NCBI GenBank assembly: GCA_030447925.1
Contig: JAUJNX010000003.1
Span: 372,001 to 436,000, forward strand
Length of the DNA: 64,000 bases
Reading direction: 5' to 3'
From: Egibacteraceae bacterium
Lineage (GTDB): Bacteria; Actinomycetota; Nitriliruptoria; Euzebyales; Egibacteraceae
Shown here piece after piece: positions 34,747 through 43,225 of this stretch. The stretch's first letter is position 1. Every line of letters starts with the position of its first letter. Below the pieces are notes generated by a model, which saw nothing but the letters and a program-made list of their open reading frames with translations, was not told where the DNA came from and ran no database searches. A program made the position numbers and the translations under genes.

Positions 34747-36150
34747 TCAGTCCTCGACGACGTGGGTGGCGAAGCGGGCGCGGGCGGCGGTCCAGGCGGC
34801 GACGTCGACCGTGCCCGCCGGGCTCAGGGCGTCGGCCGCGTCCCAGGCCATGGCCAGGGCGTGGTGGGTGTTGTCGTGGGCGAACAGGCCCTGGCGGCCG
34901 AAGGTCAGCAGGCGCGGCTCGGCGGACGCCCACGCGTCGACCGTGGCGAACGCCGCCTCGTACCCGCGGCGGTAGACGGGGTAGGCGCTGGGGAGACGCC
35001 GGACGGCGACGTCGCGCACGGGCGGGTCGGGCAGGCCCGCGGCGCCCAGCGCGTCGACGACCACGGCGAGGAGGTCGGCGTCCGTCGCCCGCCAGGTCGC
35101 GTCGCCGACGTCGCAGGGCAGCTCCGCGCACAGCACCGTGCGGTCCGGCGGGTCGTCGCCATCGCGGTAGTTGCGCGGCTCGGAGATGCGCGTGACCGGC
35201 GTGAAGGGCTCCGGCAGGTAGTGGGCGTCGAAGGGGGTGTACCGGCGGGTCGCGAGCACCGGGTAGACGAGCACCATCGCGCGGGTGCGCAGGCCGCCCG
35301 CCGCCGCCAGGACCGCGGGCGGGGCACCGGCCAGGCGCGCGAGGACGGGCAGCGGGATGGTCGACCACAGCAGGTCGCCGGCGGTGCGCCGCCCGCCGGC
35401 GGTCACGGCGACCCCCTCCGGCCCCAGCGCCACCGCCTCCACGGTGGCGCCCCGGCGCAGGTCGGCGCCGGCCGCCGCGGCGGCGTCGGCCAGCCGCTCC
35501 GCGATGGCGCCGAAGCCGGTCCGCGGGTAGGAGAAGACCTGGCCCTGGCCGGTGCCGGGGCGCAGCACCCGGCGCAGGAGCGCCGCGGGCGACCCGGCGG
35601 TGACGCGCCGGCGGGCCTGCTCCCCGGCCAGGTCGGCGGGGTCGACGCCCCACAGCTTGCGCGCGTAGGGCAGGTAGAAGCGGTCGGTGAGCGTGGGCCC
35701 CAGGCCCGCCCGCAGGACCGCGGCGAAGGTGTCGTCGGGGCCGCCGGGGACCGGTGCGCGGCGCAGGGGGGCGAGTGCGGCGTCGCGGGCGGCGCCCAGC
35801 GCGAAGTCCGGCGGGAGCCGGCGCACCAGGTCCCCGGCGCGCAGCGGGAACGCCAGCCAGCGCCCGGCCAGGCGGATGCGCCCGCGGCGGGCGCGGGTCT
35901 GCAGGTCGTCGCCGAGCAGGGCGCGCAGGTCGGCCAGGACCCGCGGGTCGGTCGCGGGGTGCAGGCGGTGGCTGCCGTGGTCGACGCGGACGCCGGCGAC
36001 CTCGAAGCTGCCGGCGGCGCCGCCGACCACCGGCGCCCGCTCGAACAGGGTGACGCGGTGTCCCGCGCGGGCGGCGCGCCACGCCGCCCCCAGCCCGGCG
36101 GGCCCGCCGCCGAGCACGAGCAGGTCGGTCACGCCCGGCGCCGGGTGCAC
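34747..36150 (-). CDS. FAD-dependent amine oxidase/protoporphyrinogen-oxidase-like protein
   Basis: The 467-residue flavoprotein has the dinucleotide fold LVLGGGPAGLGAAWRAARAG and the second FAD loop GGAAGSFEVAGVRVDHGSH. DRFYLPYARKLWGVDPADL resembles UDP-galactopyranose mutase and PPOX-like proteins of the NAD(P)-binding_8 group. The C-terminal GLFAHDNTHHALAMAWDAAD closes the FAD site. The substrate is uncertain; sugar, porphyrin and carotenoid oxidation are all seen in this superfamily. GTG 36150; fbpC ends 11 bases upstream, so the two may be cotranscribed. Confidence 0.78.
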   Translation of the reverse strand: MHPAPGVTDLLVLGGGPAGLGAAWRAARAGHRVTLFERAPVVGGAAGSFEVAGVRVDHGSHRLHPATDPRVLADLRALLGDDLQTRARRGRIRLAGRWLAFPLRAGDLVRRLPPDFALGAARDAALAPLRRAPVPGGPDDTFAAVLRAGLGPTLTDRFYLPYARKLWGVDPADLAGEQARRRVTAGSPAALLRRVLRPGTGQGQVFSYPRTGFGAIAERLADAAAAAGADLRRGATVEAVALGPEGVAVTAGGRRTAGDLLWSTIPLPVLARLAGAPPAVLAAAGGLRTRAMVLVYPVLATRRYTPFDAHYLPEPFTPVTRISEPRNYRDGDDPPDRTVLCAELPCDVGDATWRATDADLLAVVVDALGAAGLPDPPVRDVAVRRLPSAYPVYRRGYEAAFATVDAWASAEPRLLTFGRQGLFAHDNTHHALAMAWDAADALSPAGTVDVAAWTAARARFATHVVED

Positions 36151-36160
36151 GCCGCGGCGG

Positions 36161-37228
36161 TCACCCGCGGGGGTAGGCCGCCGTCGGGCCGCCCGTGTAG
36201 GTGAGGGCCACTCCGTCGCCGCGGAGGAAGTCGGGGCGCAGGGTGCGGGCGCGGACCTCCGCGCCCGACCGCAGCGCGATCCGGTAGACCGCGTCGTGGC
36301 CGTAGTACTCGACGTCGGTCACGCGGCCCTGGTCACCGCCGCGCACCGCGAGGTGCTCCGGGCGGACCAGGACATCGACCGCGCCGCGGGCCGTGCCGGC
36401 GAGCGGCACCGCACCGACCGCGGTCGCCGCGCCGCTGCCGTCGGCCGTGCCGGGCAGGAGGTTGGCGTCGCCGACGAACGCCGCGACGGCCCGGGTCGCG
36501 GGCGCGGCGTACAGCTGCGCCGGCGGCGCCTGCTGCTCGATGCGCCCGTCGCGCATGACCGCCACCTCGTCGCCCAGGACGAACGCCTCCTCCTGGTCGT
36601 GGGTGACGAACAGCGCGGTCATGCCCAGCCCCCGCAGCAGGCGGGTGACCTCGCCGCGCACCTGCAGGCGCAGGGCGGTGTCCAGGTTGCTGAAGGGCTC
36701 GTCCAGCAGCACCGCCGCGGGGCGGTGGGCCAGCGTGCGGGCGAGCGCGACGCGCTGCTGCTGGCCGCCCGACAGGGTGGCGGGCGCCCGGTCGGCGAAC
36801 GCCTCCAGCTCGACCAGCTCCAGCGCGGCCCGGACCCCCCCGGCGCGCCGCTCCGCGCGCGACAGCCCGAAGGCGACGTTGCCCGCGACGCTGAGGTGGG
36901 GGAACAGCGCCCAGTCCTGGAAGACCATCCCGACCCGGCGCCGCTCGGGCGGCACGAAGGTGCCCGCCCCGGTGAGCGTGGCCCCGCCGAGCGTCACCGC
37001 GCCCTCGTCGGGGCGCTCCAGGCCCGCCAGCGTCCGCAGCAGCGTCGTCTTGCCGCACCCGCTGGGGCCCAGCAGCGCCACGACGGCGCCCGTGGGGACG
37101 TCGAGGTCCACCCCGCGCAGGACGGGGACGCCGCCCAGCGAGAGCCGCAGCCCGCGGGCGCGCAGGTCGGCGGGCACGGCGACGGGCGGCTGGGCCCGCA
37201 CGCCCGGCTCCAGGAGAAGGTCAGGCAT
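36161..37228 (-). CDS. fbpC: ABC transporter ATPase, FbpC-like ferric iron importer subunit
   Basis: The 355-residue ATPase has Walker A LLGPSGCGKTT, the Q loop VFQDWALFP, signature LSGGQQQRVALA, Walker B AAVLLDEPFSNLD and the H-loop FVTHDQEE. The remaining ~130 residues are a TOBE-like regulatory domain (VLVRPEHLAVRGG). RVGMVFQDWALFPHLSV and the short TOBE domain are typical of FbpC. FbpA and FbpB are at the left end of the window, about 33 kb away, so this probably supplies energy to them. ATG 37228; AGGAGAAGG precedes. Confidence 0.83.
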   Translation of the reverse strand: MPDLLLEPGVRAQPPVAVPADLRARGLRLSLGGVPVLRGVDLDVPTGAVVALLGPSGCGKTTLLRTLAGLERPDEGAVTLGGATLTGAGTFVPPERRRVGMVFQDWALFPHLSVAGNVAFGLSRAERRAGGVRAALELVELEAFADRAPATLSGGQQQRVALARTLAHRPAAVLLDEPFSNLDTALRLQVRGEVTRLLRGLGMTALFVTHDQEEAFVLGDEVAVMRDGRIEQQAPPAQLYAAPATRAVAAFVGDANLLPGTADGSGAATAVGAVPLAGTARGAVDVLVRPEHLAVRGGDQGRVTDVEYYGHDAVYRIALRSGAEVRARTLRPDFLRGDGVALTYTGGPTAAYPRG

Positions 37229-37275
37229 CCCTTAGAACGATAGAGGGCGGGGGACCCCCGCGCGAACCCGATCGG

Positions 37276-38256
37276 TCAGCTGACGCGCAGGACGATCTTG
37301 CCGACGTGGTCGCCGGACTCCAGGGTGCGGTGGGCGGCGGCGGCGTCGGTGAGGTCCAGGACGCGGTCGATCACGGGGCGCAGCGAGCCGTCGGCGAAGC
37401 CGGGCAGGACGTCGGCGCGGACCCGCGCCGCCAGCGCCGCCTTCTCCTCCACGCTGCGCGACCGCAGCGTCGACCCGGTGACGGTGAGGCGGCGGCGCAG
37501 GACGCGGCCGAGGTCCAGCTCGGCGGCCGCCCCGCCCTGCAGGCCGATCACGACCAGGCGCCCCTCGACCGCCAGGGCGTCGAGGTTGCGGGCGAGGTAG
37601 GGCCCGCCGACGACGTCGAGGATCACGTCCACCCCGCGGCCGCCGGTGGCGTCGCGGGCGGCCGCGGTGAAGTCCTCGGCGGTGTAGTCGATGCCGGCGG
37701 CGGCGCCGAGTGCGATCGCGGCGTCCAGCTTCGCGCGGCTCGAGGCCGTCGCCAGCACCCGCGCGCCCGCCCGGACGGCGACCTGCACCGCCGCGGTGCC
37801 GATGCCGCTGGCGGCGCCGTGGACCAGCAGCGTCTCGCCGCGGGCGAGCCGCCCGCGCAGGACCACGTTGTCGTGCACGGTGGTGAAGACCTCGGGGATC
37901 GCGGCCGCGTCGACCAGGTCGATGCCGGCGGGCACCGGCAGCAGGGTCGCGGCGGGCACGACGGCCAGCTCGGCGTAGCCCCCGCCTGCGACCACGGCCA
38001 TCACCCGGTCCCCGGGCGCCCAGCCCTCCGCGCCGTCGCCGAGCGCGGCGACGGTCCCGCTGCACTCCAGCCCCAGGACGTCGGGGGCGCCCGGCGGGGG
38101 CGGGTAGGCCCCCTGGCGCTGGAGCACGTCGGCGCGGTTGACCGCGGTCGCGGCCACGCGCACGAGCACCTCGCCGGGGCCGGGGACCGGGTCGGGCCGC
38201 TCGACGACCTCCAGGACCTCCGGCCCCCCGGGCCGGGAGGCGACCACTGCCCGCAC
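37276..38256 (-). CDS. NAD(P)H quinone oxidoreductase, zeta-crystallin type
   Basis: This medium-chain dehydrogenase/reductase lacks the catalytic zinc cysteines. Landmarks are VNRADVLQRQGAYPPPPGAP, the LGLECSGTVAALG turn, the cofactor-binding LLVHGAASGIGTAAVQVA and DVVGGPYLARNLDAL, ending GDHVGKIVLRVS. It matches the PIG3/TP53I3-like quinone oxidoreductase group and probably reduces quinones with NADPH in the cytoplasm. GTG 38256 is chosen for GGAGGGGG placed 6 bases upstream. Divergent from the selenoprotein candidate at 38361. Confidence 0.9.
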   Translation of the reverse strand: MRAVVASRPGGPEVLEVVERPDPVPGPGEVLVRVAATAVNRADVLQRQGAYPPPPGAPDVLGLECSGTVAALGDGAEGWAPGDRVMAVVAGGGYAELAVVPAATLLPVPAGIDLVDAAAIPEVFTTVHDNVVLRGRLARGETLLVHGAASGIGTAAVQVAVRAGARVLATASSRAKLDAAIALGAAAGIDYTAEDFTAAARDATGGRGVDVILDVVGGPYLARNLDALAVEGRLVVIGLQGGAAAELDLGRVLRRRLTVTGSTLRSRSVEEKAALAARVRADVLPGFADGSLRPVIDRVLDLTDAAAAHRTLESGDHVGKIVLRVS

Positions 38257-38360
38257 GTCGTCCCCCTCCGTCGCGGCTGCCGCCCGCCATGCTGCCACCG
38301 GCGCCGGGCGGGCCCCGTCGGCCCCCCGGCGGGGGCCACCCGGGCGGGTAGGCTCCCAGG

Positions 38361-38873
38361 GTGCGCCGACTGCTGATCGTCGTGTCCCTGCTCGGGCTGC
38401 TGGCTGCCTGCTCGGCGGGGACGCCCGCGCCCGAGGTCGTGGCGGCGCCCGACCCGACGGCCGGCGCGGCGGCGGAGGCGCTGGACTTCACCGCCCCGAC
38501 CATCGACGGTGGCCAGCTGGAGGGGTCCTCGCTGGCGGGCGGGGACGTCGCCCTGTGGTTCTGGGCGCCGTGGTGAGCGATCTGCAACCGGGAGGCTCCC
38601 GGGGTCGCGCAGTTGGCGCGGCAGTACCAGGACGAGGTGCGCATCGTCGGCGTCGGCGGTGACGACACCGAGGAGGCCATGCGCGCGTTCGTCGACCGCC
38701 ACGGGGTGGGGACGATCACGCAGGTGGTCGACGACGGCTCCGTGCGCGAGCGCTTCGGCGTGGTCGGCCAGCCCGTCTGGGTCTTCCTCGACGCCGAGAC
38801 CGGCCGCACCGAGACCGTGTTCGCCCTGGACGAGCGCGCGGTCGCCGAGCGGCTGGACGCGCTGCGCGGCTGA
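38361..38873 (+). CDS. Candidate selenoprotein: thioredoxin-like lipoprotein with Sec at the first catalytic position
   Basis: A GTG start gives a lipoprotein signal (LLGLLAACSAG), a linker, and a TlpA/DsbE-type thioredoxin domain resembling mycobacterial MPT53. The frame reads VALWFWAPW, then TGA (38574-38576), then AICNREAPGVAQLARQYQ, and continues in the same phase to WVFLDAETG and the final stop at 38871-38873. The TGA occupies exactly the first cysteine of the Cys-x-x-Cys active site, giving Trp-Sec-Ala-Ile-Cys. A stem-loop follows at 38588-38602. QPVWVF holds the cis-proline. Read through, it is a 170-residue extracytoplasmic thiol oxidoreductase. A simple Cys-to-stop mutation is the alternative. 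Confidence 0.75.
38577..38612 (+). promoter_or_regulatory. Candidate bacterial SECIS element
   Basis: Immediately after the in-frame TGA, CCGGGA (38588-38593) and TCCCGG (38597-38602) form a perfect six-pair stem with loop GGC. A lower four-pair helix CTGC/GCAG (38582-38585, 38609-38612) closes an internal loop. The apical loop starts 17 bases after the TGA and begins with G, as expected for bacterial SECIS elements read by SelB. Confidence 0.6.
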
Positions 38874-38890
38874 GACCGGCGCGCGGGCGG

Positions 38891-39602
38891 CTACGCGCGC
38901 GCCGCGACCGCGGCGAGGCGGGCGGGGACCCGGTCGCTGATCGGCGGGCCGTGGGCGACGCCGACGGTGGCGACGTCCAGGCCGGCCAGCCGCGCCAGGG
39001 TCGCGCGCCGGGCGTCGAGGTCCGCGCAGAGGTGGCGCGGCCCCGCCGACGGGCGCCCGATGTTCCACAGCGCGTCGCCGGCGAGCAGGACCCCGCGGTC
39101 GGCGAGCAGGAAGGCCACGTGGCCCGCGGTGTGCCCGGGGGTCGCGACGACCTCCAGGCCCCCGGCCGTGTCGCGGCGGCTGCCCCCGGCCAGTGACCGC
39201 ACGCCCGGCACCCCCCGCGGCACCCGTGCCCCCCCCACCACGCAACCGGTTGACCGCGGGGCTGGCGGGCGGCGGCGGTCGGCGGCCCGTGGCGACGGCC
39301 GCGCGGTCGGCCTCGCCGGCCCAGACCTCCGGCGCGGCGCTGGACGCGGCCAGGGCGGCGGCGCTGCCGGCGTGGTCGGCGTGCCAGTGGGTGAGCAGCA
39401 CCGTCCCGATCGACCGCGGGTCGAAGCCGAGCAGGCGGATGCTGCGCACCAGCCGCGGCGCCGCGGCCGGGGTCCCGGTGTCGACCAGGGTCAGACCGTC
39501 GGCCGCGTCGCGCCCGTTGTCGGCGAGCACGAAGACGTTGACGAAGGTCTGGACCTCCACGCGCCAGACGCCGTCGGCGAGCACCTCGGTGCGGTTGTCC
39601 AC
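38891..39602 (-). CDS. MBL-fold metallo-hydrolase (frameshifted)
   Basis: The N-terminal half has LTLVDTGTPAAAPRLVRSIR and the zinc motif VLLTHWHADHAGSAAAL. The second half has VVATPGHTAGHVAFLLADRG and VLLAGDALWNIGR, the distal zinc ligands. Together they make a glyoxalase-II-like hydrolase. The halves are in different frames, with the break in a run of eight C at 39229-39236, a typical place for a sequencing error. The GTG at 39602 is six bases after the stop of the B12-sensor gene, so the two form an operon. Substrate unknown. Confidence 0.75.
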
Positions 39603-39608
39603 CCGCCC

Positions 39609-40466
39609 TCAGACGTCGGCGACGCTGTAGAGCCGCGCCGCGAGATCGGCCAGCTCCACGACGTGCACGGCGCCGGTCGCCTCGCCCAGCTCATCGGTTG
39701 CGCCCTGCCCGCCGATGACCACGACGGTGTCGGGGTGGTCGGCGCGCACCTCCTGCACCAGACTGCGGAGCAGGTCGACGTCGACGTCGATGACGGTCAG
39801 CGACACCGCGACGACGTCGACCGGCACGACCTCCAGGAACGACCGCAGGTCCTCGATCCCGACCCCCGAGCCCAGGTGGTGCACGTCGTAGCCGCCCGCG
39901 CGCAGGAAGTCGGCCACCATCGCCGACCCCAGGCCGTGCTCGTCGCCGGGGAGGGTGAGCGTCACGGCCACCCCGCGGCGCGGGCCGCGGCGGCGGAAGT
40001 TGTCGCCCAGCCGGGCCATGATCCCGGCGGTGATGGCGGTGGCACGGTGCTCGTGGGCGATGCCGATGCGCCCGGCGGCCCACTCGGCGCCCACGCGGTG
40101 CAGCGCGGGAGCCAGCAGGTTGATGTAGACCTCGCCCACGGGCGCGCCGTCGGCGACGACCTTGCGCACCAGCCCGCCCGCCTCGACCCCGGAGCCCTGG
40201 AGCAGCAGCTCGGTCAGCCGGTCCACGTGCGTCGGCCAGTCCGTGCGGCCGGGGGCGAGCGACGGCAGCGCGACGTCGACCTCGCGGTCGGCCAGGAAGC
40301 GGTCGAGGTCGCCGGCGCGTACCCGCAGGCGCCCTCCCGCCTTGAACGCGGGGAGCTCGCCCCTGCGCACCCAGCGGTAGGCGGTCATGTAGTGCACGCG
40401 GAGCCGGTCCGCTGCCTCCTGCAGGGTCAGCAGCTCGGCGTCGCCGTCCGATGCGTACTCCGCCAC
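39609..40466 (-). CDS. CarH-like B12-binding transcriptional regulator with excisionase-type helix-turn-helix
   Basis: The N-terminus is a MerR/excisionase-type helix-turn-helix: LTLQEAADRLRVHYMTAYRW and VRRGELPAFKAGGRLRVR. A four-helix cobalamin-binding module follows with the Trp-x9-Glu-His motif (WAAGRIGIAHEH) known from CarH photoreceptors. The Rossmann-like B12 domain has DEHGLGSAMVADFL, fitting Asp-x-His-x-x-Gly with the lower-ligand histidine, then LGSGVG and VVVIGGQGA. It could be a light-sensitive repressor using adenosylcobalamin, or a B12 or redox sensor. GTG 40466 follows AGGGAAGGGGG. Cotranscribed with the MBL gene. Confidence 0.82.
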   Translation of the reverse strand: MAEYASDGDAELLTLQEAADRLRVHYMTAYRWVRRGELPAFKAGGRLRVRAGDLDRFLADREVDVALPSLAPGRTDWPTHVDRLTELLLQGSGVEAGGLVRKVVADGAPVGEVYINLLAPALHRVGAEWAAGRIGIAHEHRATAITAGIMARLGDNFRRRGPRRGVAVTLTLPGDEHGLGSAMVADFLRAGGYDVHHLGSGVGIEDLRSFLEVVPVDVVAVSLTVIDVDVDLLRSLVQEVRADHPDTVVVIGGQGATDELGEATGAVHVVELADLAARLYSVADV

Positions 40467-40731
40467 GCTGCTCGCCCCCTTCCCTCTCCTGAGTTGTGCG
40501 CTAAGAGTTGCTGAACCTGAGGCCGCATGTCACCCTGGTGGGGCAAGCAACGACCGGGGGCCGTGAGGCGCTCTGTCGTCGGGACCGCAGGCGGCGCGAA
40601 CGAACGACCCCTCCGCCGCGTCGTCTGCGGTCTCTCATTGTGCCGGTTGCTCATGTGCCGGTCACCAGCGCGTTCAGTCTGCACCCCTACGGTGCCCGCC
40701 GCATCTCCCTTGGATGCGCTCCGCCAGCAGA

Positions 40732-41595
40732 TCACGCAGGGTGGTCGGCGATATCCCGACCGTACTGCTGCACGAGCGCCCGGGCCTCGTCGGGATCCCG
40801 CACCCGGCGCGCCGCCAGCCACCCCAGCACCCGCCCCACCGCCGGACCGGGTGCCAGGCCCAGCAGGGCCATGACCTCGTCGCCGTCCAGCACCGGCCCC
40901 GGGCGGCGCTGCTGCGCCGCGGCCCGCGCCCGCACAGCCGCCAGGCGCACCTCGCCGGCGACCAGCAGGGCGGTGTGGGGGCGCCCGCGGGGGTCGCGCG
41001 ACCCGAGGGTGTCGCACCAGGACAGCACACGCAGGTCCTCGCCCCAGCCGTCATCGCGGGCGAAGCGCCGGGCGACGGCCCGGTCGGTGACGCGGGCGAC
41101 GTCGGTGTTCAGCCAGAACAGGTGCTCGCGGATCAGCCAGGCCAGCCGGTCGGGGTCCAGCGCCTCGCCCGCGCGCGCCGCCGCCGCCGCCAGGCCCAGC
41201 CGGTCCACGACCGCCACGGCGATCTCCGCGCCGCGGCGGTCGTGGCCGTGGTAGGTCCAGGCGCCGTCGGGCCCCGCGATCGTGACCGGCTTGCCGACGT
41301 CGTGCAGCAGGACCGCCAGCGCCTGGGTCAGCGTGCGCGACGGCAGGCGCAGCCGGCCCAGCCCCGCGGCCTCCAGCTGGGGTCCCGCCCAGCGGCGCAC
41401 CTCGGCCGGCAGGTCCGACAGGCAGCGCAGCGCGAGCGCGGTGTGGCGCCAGACGTCGCCCTCGCTGTGGTGGTTGGCCGGCTGGGGGCAGCCCGCCAGC
41501 GCGCGGAGCTCGGGGACCTGGCGACCCCAGCGCTCCAGGACCCGTGCGGGCCGGTCGCGCAGGTCGGCGACGAGGGCGTCGGGGTCGACCGCCAT
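40732..41595 (-). CDS. HD-domain hydrolase related to the tRNA nucleotidyltransferase HD region
   Basis: The 287-residue protein has an HD metal-binding domain: HHSEGDVWRHTALALRCL, AVLLHDVGKPVTIAG, YHGHDRRGAEI and LIREHLFWLN. A C-terminal helical region (VMALLGLAPGPAVGRVLGWL) recalls the tail of class II CCA-adding enzymes, but no nucleotidyltransferase head is present. It is probably a phosphohydrolase on a nucleotide or RNA end. The ATG overlaps the dacB stop by one base, making it the last gene of the rlmD-dacB-HD operon. Cytoplasmic. Confidence 0.8.
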   Translation of the reverse strand: MAVDPDALVADLRDRPARVLERWGRQVPELRALAGCPQPANHHSEGDVWRHTALALRCLSDLPAEVRRWAGPQLEAAGLGRLRLPSRTLTQALAVLLHDVGKPVTIAGPDGAWTYHGHDRRGAEIAVAVVDRLGLAAAAARAGEALDPDRLAWLIREHLFWLNTDVARVTDRAVARRFARDDGWGEDLRVLSWCDTLGSRDPRGRPHTALLVAGEVRLAAVRARAAAQQRRPGPVLDGDEVMALLGLAPGPAVGRVLGWLAARRVRDPDEARALVQQYGRDIADHPA

Positions 41596-43164
41596 CAGCC
41601 GGTCGGCGGGCAGGACAGCTCGTAGGGGAGCTGCCCGGGCTCGGGCGGGAGGGCCGGCGGCAGGCGCGCGCAGCCGTAGCGGTGCTCCGCGACGGCCAGG
41701 ACGACCTCGTCGGTGATCCGCCGGACGCCCTCGATGCGCTCGGGCGGCAGGTCGTTGGCGATCACGGTCACGAAGGTGCGCCGGCCGTCGGGGCCGACCA
41801 CCGCTCCCGACAGGGAGCGCACGTCGGACAGCGTGCCGGTCTTGCCCCGCAGGCGGCCCTCGGCGGCGGTGCCCACCAGCCGGCGCCGCAACGTCCCCGA
41901 CTGCCCGCTCACGGCCATCAGCGCCTCCCACTCCGCGGCGGCGTCCGAACGCGTCACCCCCCGGTCCAGCGCGGCGAGGAAGGCCGCGGGCACACGGTCG
42001 TCGCGTGACAGCCCCGAGCCGTCGGCCGCCACCACCCCGGTCCAGTCCAGGTCCAGGACCGCCAGCGCCTCCTGCGCCCCCGCGGCCGACCCCGCCCAGG
42101 TGGGGTCGCCGGTGGCCGCGCCGATCGCGCGGAAGACCATGTCGGCGACCTGGTTGTCGCTGGCCTGCACCACGAACGCGAGCAAGTCGCGCAGCGGCGG
42201 GCTGGTGACGGTACCCAGCCCGCGTCCCGGCGGGGTCCCGCGCGCGCTGGCCGCGCCGCCGTCCACGAGCACGCCGCGCTCGGCGAGCAGGACGCGCAGC
42301 TGGTTGGCGGCCGTGGCCGGCGGGTCGACGGCGGGCAGGGCCACGACGCGGCCGTCGCGGTTGGCCAGCTCGCGACCGGCGTCGACGGTGAGCGCGGTGG
42401 AGCGGACCCCGTCGAAGCTGGTCAGGTACGCCTCGGTCCAGCCCGTGGGCAGCGGCTCGTCCGCCCACGCGCCGGCGTCGCCCAGGACCCGGCCGGTGAC
42501 GCGGCGCACGCCCGCCGCCACGATCTGGTCGGCGAGCGCGTCCAGCCGGGTCTCGGGCCGGTCGGGCTCGACCTGGTCGGCGAACAGGGGCGTGGCCAGG
42601 ACGGGGTCCCCGCCCCCGCGCAGGACGAGGTCGCCCGTGAGGGTCCCGTCCGGGCCGAGCTCCCCGGCGGCCTCCGCCGTGGTGGCGAAGCGGTGGTCGG
42701 GACCCAGCGCGGCCAGGGCCCCTGCGGCCGCCACCAGCTTCATGGTCGAGGCGGGCAGCAGCGGCTCGTCGGCGCGCGCGGCGAACACCGTCGCGCCGCG
42801 GTCGTCCAGGACCGCCACGGCCACGCCCGCCGCGTCGGGTTCGGCCAGGAGACCGGCGAGGCGGGCCGCGAGGGGTGCGTCGGCCGGGTCGGGCGCCGGT
42901 GCCGGGGAGGGCGACGGGGAGGGCGCGGGGGTCGCGGGCGCCGGGGTCGCGGGGGTCGCCGGGGGCCTGGCGGCGGGGGCCGCGGGGCCGCCGCGCCGCG
43001 ACCGGCGGCGCCGCCGCGGGCGCACCGGGGGCGGCCTGCTCGCCGGTCAGCCCGCTCGCGACCCCCACCAGCCCGATGCCCAGGGCCACCACCAGGGCGA
43101 CGAACAGCCCGGCGGGGGTGCGCGCGCCGCCTCCCCGCTGCGCGCCGCCGGGGCGCCGCTGCAC
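41595..43164 (-). CDS. dacB: D-alanyl-D-alanine carboxypeptidase, PBP4 family (frameshifted N-terminus)
   Basis: The enzyme trims or cuts peptidoglycan peptides outside the membrane. The active-site triad motifs are present: LLPASTMKL (SxxK), QASDNQVAD (SxN) and LRGKTGTL (KTG), in the order and spacing of class C penicillin-binding proteins. Between them lies the large extra domain of PBP4 proteins. An N-terminal anchor (GLFVALVVALGIGLVGVASG) is read from GTG 43164, followed by a Pro/Ala-rich linker. The frame changes near 42980-43010 within the linker, probably an indel. Shares a one-base overlap with the HD gene. Confidence 0.83.
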
Positions 43165-43225
43165 GCGGGCCGCCGGCAGCCAGCCGTCCGGGCCGCGGTC
43201 CCGGGCATCCCCGGGGGGCCCGCGC

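Noticed and set aside
40467-40731. A small gene in the gap between the CarH-like and HD genes
   Set aside because: Frames here show no conserved pattern or ribosome site; it is better read as the promoter region of the CarH-like gene.
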